From Colocasia esculenta (taxonomy: Eukaryota; Streptophyta; Magnoliopsida; Alismatales; Araceae), in contig CM024758.1 in assembly GCA_014218235.1 (NCBI GenBank), positions 105,685,698-105,749,697 on the forward strand: DNA of 64,000 nt. The letters run 5' to 3'. Position numbers and translations under genes: made by a program. Positions 55,012 through 64,000 of the stretch are shown piece by piece; within the stretch, counting starts at the first letter, position 1, and the number at the start of each line of letters is the position of its first letter. The notes beneath the pieces are model-generated. The model made no database searches. It was not told where the DNA came from and worked only from the letters and a program-made list of their open reading frames with translations.

Positions 55012-57904
55012 TGTCACGCCCCGAATATTTAGCAGCGGAATAAATACCGGGGGACGTGAACGATACAAACCGGCGTATCACAGTTGAATAGTGCAGAGTC
55101 ACAGTCGAATATAATAACACATTCAAGAATATAATATGGTCACCATTAGTATACTTTAATTCATTTCATTCAACTAGATACAACCTCACATATGAAGAAT
55201 TAACCAAAGGGTCCATCATTCAAATAAACTTCCACAAAAGTTTCACTATTACATAGACTACTCAAATTTCTATTTCTAAACTGTCATCTATTCTAGGCGG
55301 GTACTCGTCACTCTTGCCCAGTCCCATCCGACTCCACTGGTTCTTAATCACTACCTAAAAAAGGGCAGGCTTATAGGGGTGAGCGAACTAGCTCAGTAGG
55401 ATTTATATCTCAATCACGTGCGGGCACTAGTATACATGATTAACATTTTATATAGGCAGATATGCATATGAGTATGCTGACAATGCATGCTTTTCTAACA
55501 AGTTGAATAGCAAGTAGAACGGATATCATATCAGATCAATTGTCGAGTTCCATATACAATGGACAGATATTTCAAGATTAAATCATGTCAGAAGAGATTG
55601 GCCATATTCAAACAGAGTTCATGTGTTCACAAGAACAAACTTATCATATCATGTCAAGTCAAACTTATCAAGTCAAACAGGAGGCACTTATTCACAATCT
55701 TGCATGTCAGGTGTGCTATGCCAAGCACCAAGAGTCCATACTCCCTCGGTTAACAAGTACGTTGGGGCGCTCCTCCCCAGGACCGGACAGGGCCCTATTG
55801 CACAGACATTGTATCAAGTTTTGGACCGGAGTCCCACGTTGTGCCAAACAAACATATTCATATTATGGCCACAGAGTTTCAATGACAAGCTCATAGTAAA
55901 AAGAACATGATCACTCATAGAGTCAAGGAATGACAAACAGCTCAAAAGAACAAGGCAGGATAACGTCGTATCTTATATTTCATAATTCATTAATGTCTTG
56001 ACATGAGGGTGTTTCTAAAGACAGATCATATGTAGAACATGTACTTTCCTAACATGTATGCATATGACAAATAATCAATTGAACACCGGGAAAACATGTA
56101 ACCATGAAACTCATATGCAAATCACTACTAACATGTCCATACTAATCATGTATTCATCCCCACATTCATAACCTATTCTAATCTTATCAATTGACAATAA
56201 GCAAGATCACAAGATAATCCAATGATTATAAGAACAATCAAAATTACACATTAGAATCATATTCATATCATTACCATTTTCTTTAATGGTTTGATTTATT
56301 TTAAGTCCATGCATACTATATAACATCATGTACATGCTTGAAGACATCATGAAATGATTAGACCCAAATTATACAAAAAACTTGTAAGGGTAGTGTCGAC
56401 ACTAGATCAGGTGGTGTCGACACCATGCTCCAAACCCAAGACAAAATCAGGCAAAACTGGTCAGGTAGTGTCGACACTAGTTCAGGTAGTGTCGACACTA
56501 GAGACAGATTTCCAGAACCCTTCTGGAAAACATGGGACAGTGTGTCGACACTAGATAGGGTAGTGTCGACACTACATCAGTTTCCCAGAACTCCCTGAGT
56601 AAAAACTGGGACAGTGTGTCGACACTAGATAAGGCAGTGTCGACACTAGATGGCCTTCCCAGAACACTTTCTGGGCTGTTTGGGACAGGGTGTCGACACT
56701 AGTCCAAGTAGTGTCGACACTAGAGGGCTTCCCAGAACACTCTCTGGGCTGCCTTGGGACAGTGTGTCGACACTAGTCCAAGTAGAGTCGACACTAGAGT
56801 CCTTCCAGAACAAAACTTGAGGGTCATGTGGGACCTGAAACACATGCCATGCAGCGATTCACTTCAACTCTTATAACTCTCTAACGATTGACATTTGGAT
56901 AAAACGTTCAACATGAAAGATGAAGACAACTAGTAGAAGAAATTTGATGTTGAGAGCTTGATCAAATTCTGTCTCGAATCCCAAGAAAATGTGAAGAACA
57001 AAAATCAAGTGAAACCCGAAATCACAGTATCAAACAGGACTCTCTTATCATGCTCCTAACTCTCTAACGAAAATCCTTTGGACAAAACGTCCAACATAGA
57101 AGATGATCGTGACTTCAAGTAAAAGAACTTTCATGAAGAAAGTTTAGTCAAATTTGGTCTTGAATCGTTGCACAATATGACGAACGAGAAAAGCCCTAAC
57201 TGTGCAAGACTTCGGGAAAATCACAATACACGATGAATACTCCATGAAATTGGGCAAATCAAGTGCAAATGATCCTAGACTCAAAGAACTACATGTTGGC
57301 ATTGGTTTTCTTTAATCTTGGCCCGAGAACACCTACCTTTATGAAGATCTAAAACCTGTTGATGTTCTGGACGCAACAAGGATGCAGGGGATGAAGCTCC
57401 GGATTCCCAGCCTTTCTTCCTCTCTCAGAAGTTCTTGCTTGCTTCCAAACGACTCCAACTTCGTTGTTAAACCTTCCCCAAGAGTTTAGGGACGAGTTCT
57501 TATAGTTTTAGGATGTTGTTAAGAGTCCTAATGATGCTAGGAAAGGGGCTACGAGCTCTGTTTCCTAGTTTCCAGAAAATCTGGGATTCCTTTACTCAAA
57601 AGAGGTAGCCAAGGTTTAGGTAACCACCAATTGGGATTGAGTTCGGTTTTGGCTTACCTTACATGACTACTCATCCATAATATGACCCTATATTACCCTC
57701 CCTAATTACTGCATAATTACATACACAAATTTCTGGGCAATTTTCTGTCCTAGTTTGTTCATATCCTTGGGCCAAATATGCTCTATTGGCCCAATCTTAT
57801 TATTAGGTCATTAACACATGGTATTGGAAGTCTCCAATACGTTTATTTATTTTATCCCTCTAAAATTCTGAAAATTTTAAATTGCTAAATTCCGGGGTGT
57901 TACA
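55012..57904 (-). repeat. 3' LTR of Gypsy-E
   Basis: 2893 bp; starts TGTCACGCCCCGAATATT, ends GGGGTGTTACA. Reverse complement of the Gypsy-D LTR with modest divergence. Confidence 0.95.
56391..56799. repeat. Paired GTGTCGACAC palindrome array, Gypsy-E 3' LTR
   Basis: Six pairs (one word reads GAGTCGACAC), same layout as in Gypsy-D on the other strand. The copy in the 5' LTR begins at 63858 and is cut by the window end. Confidence 0.92.
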
Positions 57905-59771
57905 TCCTCCCCCACTTAAGAAATTTGGTCCCCAATTTAAGCATAATGGTGTAGTCCGTACCTGAGAATAGTTCCGGGTGGTTTTTCTTCATTCTTTCAT
58001 CTGTTTCCCAGGTAGCATTAGTAACTCCGTCTCGACTCCATTGAACCTTCACCATAGGTATGGTACGATTCCTGAGTCGCTGAATCTTCCGATCTAACAG
58101 TTTGATCGGCTTCTCTTCATAAGTCAGGTCCTCCCGAATCTCCAAGTCCTCGTGGTCAATTACATGGTCGGCATTGAATAAGTACTTCCGCAGCATGGAT
58201 ATGTGGAACACATTATGCACGTTTGCCAGTTGCGGAGGTAGTGCAAGTCTATACGCCACCTGACCAATTCTTTCCAGAATTTCAAATGGCCCTATAAATC
58301 TGGGACTTAGTTTTCCTTTGATCCCAAATCTTTGTATTCCCCTCGAAGGTGAGACCTTCAAGAAAACATGTTCGCCAACCTGAAATTCCAGTTCTCTCCT
58401 TCTCTTGTCTGCATAACTCTTCTGTCTGGATTGTGCTATCTTCAGACGTTCCCTGACAATCTGAACCTTCCGGACAGTGGCCTCAATCAAGTCGGGTCCA
58501 ACCCATTGGTTCTCCCCAACCTCTTCCAAACAAAGGGGTGATCTGCAACTCCTGCCATATAAGGCTTCAAATGGAGCCATTTTGATACTAGCCTGATAGC
58601 TATTGTTATAAGCAAACTCCATCAAGTACAACTGATCATCCCATCGACCTTTGAAATCCAGCACCAAAGCACGAAGCATATCCTCCACAATTTGATTGGT
58701 CCTTTCAGTTTGTCCATCAGTCTGAGGATGGAAGGCAGTACTAAAGTTTAGTTTAGTACCCATTGCTGCTTGTAAACCCTTCCAGAAGTGTGAAGTAAAT
58801 CTAGGGTCCCGATCTGATATTATGCTAGATGGAACCCCATGCAGTCTAACTACTTCCTTAACATATAGAGCGGCCAACACATCCACTGACCATGTACTCT
58901 TGATCGGCAAGAAGTGAGCCGACTTAGTCAATCGATCAACGATTACCCAAATTGCATCCATACCACCTCTAGTCTTGGGCAATCCCATGATAAAGTCCAT
59001 ACCGATACTATCCCACTTCCACTCCGGGATTTCTAGTGGTAGCAGTCCACCAGCTGTACGAAAGTGCTCGGCTTTGACTTTCATGCATGTTAAACAGTAT
59101 GCCACATGATCGGCCACATCCCTCTTCATGTTTGGCCACCAGTACGACCTTTTTAAATCTTGGTACATCTTTGTTGATCCTGGATGAATCGTATATTTGG
59201 ACTGGTGAGCTTCATTCAGTAACCTCTTCTTGAGTTCTTCATGATCAGGAACACATGTTCTACCTCTGAATAATAATCTTCCCTCTGCTGACAGAGTAAA
59301 GTCGGGTCTTTGTTCTAGCTTCTCCCTGATCTGAACTAAGAATGGATCTTCTCCCTGTTTCTCCTGGATTTCGGTCAGTAGACCGGATTGTATCTGGAGA
59401 TTGGAAATCATTACTTGTTTCTCCTTCTTTTCCATGTCTAAATTCAGACTTGCAAATTGCTCCAGTAACTTCCATTCGCCTAGCATCATACTAGCTAGCA
59501 CAGTTCCTGGTTGTCTACTTAGAGCGTCTGCCACTACATTGGCTTTCCCAGGGTGATATTGGATGGAAAAGTCAAAGTCCTTAAGGTACTCTAACCACCT
59601 TCTTTGTCTCATGTTAAGCTCCTTCTGTGAGAACAGGTATTTCAAACTCTTGTGGTCAGAAAAGACTTTAAATTGCTCACCATAGATATAATGCCTCAAG
59701 ATCTTCAAGGCGAATACTACGGCGGCTAACTCCAGGTCATGAACCGGATAGTTCACTTCGTGGATCTTCAA
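57900..59771 (-). CDS. RNase H end and integrase of Gypsy-E (623-residue frame)
   Basis: Opens in RNase H (EVNYPVHDLELAAVVFALKI, with KILRHY where Gypsy-D has KIWRHY) and runs through KANVVADALSRQ. The integrase zinc site (YTIHPGSTKMYQ, CLTCMKVKAEH), the core with GMDFIMG, SDRDPRF and GQTERTNQ, an intact GPF block (RFIGPFEILERIGQ) and the chromodomain-like tail ending NHPELFSG all follow. The frame then reads across the polypurine tract and closes at a TAA formed by the LTR's own TGTAAC (57900-57902). The true N-terminus lies upstream through a single TAA at 59802-59804. Confidence 0.93.
   Translation of the reverse strand: MKIHEVNYPVHDLELAAVVFALKILRHYIYGEQFKVFSDHKSLKYLFSQKELNMRQRRWLEYLKDFDFSIQYHPGKANVVADALSRQPGTVLASMMLGEWKLLEQFASLNLDMEKKEKQVMISNLQIQSGLLTEIQEKQGEDPFLVQIREKLEQRPDFTLSAEGRLLFRGRTCVPDHEELKKRLLNEAHQSKYTIHPGSTKMYQDLKRSYWWPNMKRDVADHVAYCLTCMKVKAEHFRTAGGLLPLEIPEWKWDSIGMDFIMGLPKTRGGMDAIWVIVDRLTKSAHFLPIKSTWSVDVLAALYVKEVVRLHGVPSSIISDRDPRFTSHFWKGLQAAMGTKLNFSTAFHPQTDGQTERTNQIVEDMLRALVLDFKGRWDDQLYLMEFAYNNSYQASIKMAPFEALYGRSCRSPLCLEEVGENQWVGPDLIEATVRKVQIVRERLKIAQSRQKSYADKRRRELEFQVGEHVFLKVSPSRGIQRFGIKGKLSPRFIGPFEILERIGQVAYRLALPPQLANVHNVFHISMLRKYLFNADHVIDHEDLEIREDLTYEEKPIKLLDRKIQRLRNRTIPMVKVQWSRDGVTNATWETDERMKKNHPELFSGTDYTIMLKLGTKFLKWGRM
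57905..57917 (-). promoter_or_regulatory. Polypurine tract of Gypsy-E
   Basis: Minus strand AAGTGGGGGAGGA next to the LTR, identical to Gypsy-D. Confidence 0.9.
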
Positions 59772-59801
59772 CTGTCTGGAAGCATAAGCTATTACCTTCC
59801 C

Positions 59802-61330
59802 TTATTGCATTAAGACACATCCCAGTCCAGTACCAGAAGCATCTGAATAAATTTCAAATCCTCCCTCTTCAGTGGGTAAGGCGAGGACAGGAGCAGTAGT
59901 CAGACACTTCTTCAAGTTGTTGAAACTTCCCTCGCAATCATCAGTCCACACAAACGGATTTTCCTTCCGGGTCAGCTTGGTTAATGGTACTGCAATCTTT
60001 GAGAAATCCTTTATAAACCTTCGATAATACCCAGCTAATCCCAGAAAACTCCTGATCTCTGTGACGCTTGTCGGTCTTTCCCATTTCAACACAGCCTCAA
60101 CCTTTGATGGATCAACAACGATACCATCTTTGGTCACCACATGTCCTAGAAAGGATACCTCCTCAAGCCAAAATTCACATTTACTCAACTTGGCATATAA
60201 TTTGTTCTCCCTCAAAATCTGCAATGAAATCCTCAAATGCTCCTCATGCTCTTCCTTTGTTTGGAATAATCAATATATCATCGATGAATACTACCACAAA
60301 CTTATCAAGATATGGGCGATAAATGCTATTCATCAGCTGCATGAAAACTGCAGGGGCATTTGTTAGTCCAAAAGGCATAACAATAAATTCATAATGCCCA
60401 TACCTGCTTCGGAAGGCAGTCTTGTGAATGTCTTCTCCTTTGATCCTCAATTGATGATAACCGGATCGAGATCTATTTTAGAGAAGTACCTAGCTCCAAA
60501 TAATTGATCAAACAACTCATCAATTCTCGGCAGAGGGTATTTGTTCTTGATGGTTAACTGATTCAGTTGTCTGTAATCTATGCATAGCCTCATCGACCCA
60601 TCTTTCTTCTTGACGAAGAGGACAGGTGCACCCCATGGCGATGTGCTTGGTCGGATGAAACCCTTCTCTAACAGTTCCATCAGTTGCTCTTTTAATTCCT
60701 TCAGTTCTGCGGGGGACATTCTATATGGTGCCCTAGATACCGGTGCTGCACCAGGGACCAATTCGATGGTAAATCGACCTCACGCTCCGGAGGAATTCCT
60801 GGCAAGTCTTCGGGGAAAACATCAGCGTATTCGCTGACGACATGGATGTCCTCTACCTTGACTTCCTTCTTTGCAATGACTTACAGCAGCAAGAAAGGCC
60901 ATACAACCTTTCCTCATCATCCTTTTGGCTTGCAGTGCAGAGATAAGTGACAATCTCCTGCGGTTTCTATCCCCTGTGAACACTAGTTTTGGGTACTGGC
61001 TAAAAGTTACCCGACTTCTCCTGCAATTTATACTAGCCCCATGTTCAGACATCCAGTCTGCTCCCAGTATCACATCATACCCTGCCATGTCCATACATAT
61101 TAAATTTGCTGGTAGGTTTTGGGTTTCAATCAACACCTCACTGGATGGTATATGGTTTGTAAGATTGGTACCCGACCAATCGGGGTTGACACACTATTCC
61201 GGATTTCATTGGGACTGGTTTCACAGATAGGGTATCAACAAATGTTTGATAATGAAGGAGTGCGTAGCTCCCGTATCAAAGAGAACATAAGCAGTCGGGA
61301 AAGAATAGTAAGTGTACCTTCCACGATACC
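59802..61330 (-). pseudogene. Protease and reverse transcriptase of Gypsy-E, frameshifted
   Basis: The protease Asp-Thr-Gly block survives in a phase different from the frame around it (about 61270-61300). AGYDVILGADWMSEHGASIN follows at 61136-60822. RT pieces: 60761-60447 (LLEKGFIRPSTSPWGAPVLF), 60450-60244 (FIVMPFGLTNAPAVFMQ and FIDD, Asp codons 60277-60282), and 60236-59802 (KLYAKLSKCEFWLEEVSFLG, EIYSDASGTGLGCVLMQ). A TAA at 59802-59804 replaces the CAA seen in Gypsy-D. The shift after FIDD has one component also seen in Gypsy-D and one private deletion. Confidence 0.88.
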
Positions 61331-62317
61331 TCCTTCTTCAGCAGTTTCCGGTTCCTGGACAGCTTGCAGTCGGCCTTGCCTCTTCTGTCCATTTTGACGT
61401 TTGTCATGAGGGGCTTGTTCTTTCAACATTGGGCAGTCCGAGATCCTATGGTCACGACTCCCACAGCGTAGGCATCTCCCTTGCGCTCTCCAGCATTCTT
61501 CAGTCCGATGACCAGCTCTGTCACAATGTTTGCACCTCTCTCCTGTTGCCACCATTACTTGCTTACCTAACTCCTTCGGCTTTTTATCCGCTGGTTCATT
61601 TACCCGCCACTGGGCCTTTTCTTCCCAATAGTCGGCTGATACCTCCCAGCAGAAGACACTTGTTCCGTTTCACAGATTTTCCCTTAATCCTTTCGGCAGT
61701 CTCCATGGCATCTTCCAGTAGTTGAGCCTTCTTAACCATTTCAGCATAAGTTTGAATGTCCATTGGCGCCAGTTGGGTGATGAACTGGGGCCTCAAGCCA
61801 TTCAGAAAGCGTTTCGCCTTCATTCTTTCTGTCCCAATCAAGTGAACGCGTATCGGGACAGCCGAGAGAATTGGGCTTCATACTCAGCCACATTAAGTCC
61901 TCTCTGCTTTAAAGCCGCAAATTCGGCTGCTTTCCGTTCTTGGACCCTCTCAGAAAAGTACTTGGCGTTGAAACGCTCAATGAACTGAGCCCATGTAAGT
62001 TGTTGTCCATTGAGGGTTGCTTCTACCGACTCCCACCATGCCCTGGCATCCTTTTCCAACTAGAAAGTTGCCAGGAGTACCTTGTTCTGGTCAGTGCATT
62101 GCATAACCCTGAATATCCTTTCAATCTCTTTAACCCAATGTTTAGCAACATCTGGGTTAGTACTCCCTTCAAACCTAGGTGGATCCATGTTCCGAAAATA
62201 CCGGTGGAGCTCACCGGCTCTGCGATTACCTCCACCCTGGGTGGCTTGTAAGATAGCCTGAGTCAAGTTCTATATGGTTCTTTGCATGTCCCTAGCCTGG
62301 GCACGTTCTGCGGCCAT
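61235..62317 (-). pseudogene. Gag of Gypsy-E
   Basis: ATG at 62317. Two in-frame TAG codons (62270-62272 and 62060-62062) replace CAG of Gypsy-D. A one-base loss breaks the block after FSRLSRYA near 61840. The later frame 61841-61596 and the zinc-knuckle frame 61555-61235 (CKHCDRAGHRTEEC, CLRCGSRDHRISDC) follow. Unlike Gypsy-D, the A-run before the knuckles (near 61575) keeps the frame open. Confidence 0.88.
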
Positions 62318-62482
62318 TGTGGTAATAATCACCTTCAAGATAATAATGTGTTAGTCATCTAAATATATCACATGTGACTTTTATTCCCATGGCTCTACCC
62401 AAGCTCACATTAGGTACGACAGGTTTTGACTCGTGTAATCTAGTTTCATTCTATTCCTAATCCCTTGGACCCTAAAGTTCAG

Positions 62483-62494
62483 TCTCTGATACCA
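62483..62494 (-). promoter_or_regulatory. Primer binding site, initiator Met tRNA (Gypsy-E)
   Basis: Minus strand TGGTATCAGAGA, two bases from the LTR edge; Gypsy-D has C at the last base. Confidence 0.88.
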
Positions 62495-62496
62495 AC

Positions 62497-64000
62497 TGTC
62501 ACGCCCCGAATATTTAGCAGCGGAATAAATACCGGGGACGTGAATGATACAAACCGGCGTATCACAGTGAATAGTGCAGAGTCACAGTCGAATATAATAA
62601 CACATTCAAGACTATAATATGGTCACCATTAGTATACTTAATTATTTCATTCAACTAGATACAACCTCACATAAGAAGAATTAACAAAGGGTCCATCATT
62701 CAAATAAACTCCACAAAGTTTCACTATTACATAGACTACTCAAATTTCTATTTCTAAACTGTCATCTATTCTAGGACGGGTACTCGTCACTCTTGCCCAG
62801 TCCCATCCGACTCCACTGGTTCTTCATCACTACCTGAAAAAGGCAGGATGATAGGGTGAGCGAACTAGCTCAGTAGGATTTATATCTCAATCACGTGCGG
62901 GCACTAGTATACATGATTAACATTTTATATAGGCAGATATGCATATGAGTATGCTGACAATGCATGCTTTCTAACAAGTTGAATAGCAAAGTAGAACGGA
63001 TATCATATCAGATCAATTGTCGAGTTCCATATACAATGGACAGATATTTCAAAATTAAAATCATGTCAGAAGAGATTGGCCATATTCAAACGAGTTCATG
63101 TGTTCACAAGAACAAACTTATCATATCATGTCAAGTCAAACTTATCAAGTCAAACAGGAGGCACTTATCACAATCTTGCATGTCAGGTGTGCTATGCCAA
63201 GCACCAAGAGTCCATACTCCCTCGGTTAACAAGTACGTTGGGGCGCTCCTCCCAGGACCGGACAGGCCCTATTGCACAGGCATTGTATCAAGTTTTGGAC
63301 CGGAGTCCCACGTGTGCCGAACAAACATATTCATATTATGGCCACAGAGTTTCAATGACAAGCTCATAGTAAAAAGAACATGATCACTCATAGAGTCAAG
63401 GAATGACAAACAGCTCAAAAGAACAAGGCAGGATAACTCGTATCTTATATTTCATAATTCATTAATGTCTTGACATGAGGGTGTTTCTAAAGACAGATCA
63501 TATGTAGAACATGTACTTTCCTAACATGTATGCATATGACAAATAATCAATTGAACACCGGAAACATGTAACCATGAACTCATATGCAAATCACCACTAA
63601 CATGTCCATACTAATCATGTATTCATCCCCACATTCATAACATATTCTAATCTTATCAATTGACAATAAGCAAGATCACAAGATAATCCAATGATTATAA
63701 GAACAATCAAATTACACATTAGAATCATATTCATATCATTACCATTTTCTTTAATGGTTTGATTTATTTTAAGTCCATGCATACTATATAACATCATGTA
63801 CATGCTTGAAGACATCATGAAATGATTAGACCCAAATTATACAAAAAACTTGTAAGGTAGTGTCGACACTAGATCAGGTGGTGTCGACACCATGCTCCAA
63901 ACCAAGACAAATCAGGCAAAACTGGTCAGGTAGTGTCGACACTAGTTCAGGTAGTGTCGACACTAGAGACAGATCAGAATCTTCTGGAAAACATGGACAG
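62497..64000 (-). repeat. 5' LTR of Gypsy-E, cut by window end
   Basis: Parallel to 55012-56530 with many one-base losses in runs of identical bases. Contains the start of the palindrome array at 63858-63966. Confidence 0.93.

Larger units (their letters stand above)
55012..64000 (-). mobile_element. Gypsy-E, same family as Gypsy-D, truncated by window end
   Basis: Minus-strand gypsy element, 3' LTR 55012-57904, internal region 57905-62496, 5' LTR from 62497 past the window edge. Protein sequences are almost identical to Gypsy-D, so the two are recent sisters. Different lesions in each: E has CAG-to-TAG stops in gag and shifts in protease and RT, but an open RNase H to integrase frame. It inserted in the A'' LTR; its right-hand target duplicate is outside the window. 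Confidence 0.95.

Noticed and set aside
5514..62494. tRNA genes at the TGGTATCAGAGC sites
   Set aside because: Only the 12-base complement of the tRNA 3' end is present, next to LTR edges; no cloverleaf can be drawn.

Overview
The window is repeat DNA from a flowering-plant nuclear genome, and I see no host gene in it. The evidence is plant LTR-retrotransposon proteins in every readable frame, initiator-Met-tRNA primer sites (sense TGGTATCAGAGC or a one-base variant), 2-3 kb LTRs, and 5-bp target duplications. No species can be named. Two Ty1/copia families with an extra ORF downstream of pol resemble the SIRE/Maximus lineage. Three Ty3/gypsy families (B, C, and D/E) have very long LTRs and a chromodomain-like integrase tail, which fits the Tekay/Del lineage.

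Layout: 1-7700 is Copia-A (minus strand, cut by the window start). It sits in the pol gene of a relative, Copia-A' (7701-8264). That remnant is bordered on its right by an oppositely oriented LTR of the same family, A'' (8265-8883, resuming 54858-55011). A'' is split by Gypsy-B (minus, 8884-54852). The 3' LTR of Gypsy-B is itself split twice. Copia-2 (minus, 9390-25112) lies in it; Copia-2 carries a solo gypsy LTR (11248-14165) and a 5'-truncated LINE scrap (about 10665-11033). Gypsy-C (plus, 27040-46519) also lies in it, and the integrase of Gypsy-C is split by Gypsy-D (plus, 33447-43832). Gypsy-E (minus, 55012 to beyond 64000), a sister of D, entered the last visible piece of A''. The deepest chain is A' > A'' > B > C > D.

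Coding state: the elements encode the usual gag, protease, reverse transcriptase, RNase H and integrase set, but every copy is broken. D and E are the youngest and nearly open. Many of D's frame breaks relative to E are one-base contractions in homopolymers, so part of the damage may be sequence error. Protease active sites are altered in A (D-S-S), B (D-N-G) and C (D-P-G).

Most striking: each LTR family carries its own array of short CpG-containing palindromic words. One module of about 65 bp, built on paired TAGTGTCGACACTA palindromes, is recognisably shared between the LTRs of Copia-2 and of Gypsy-D/E, two different superfamilies. It lies in opposite orientation relative to transcription in the two.
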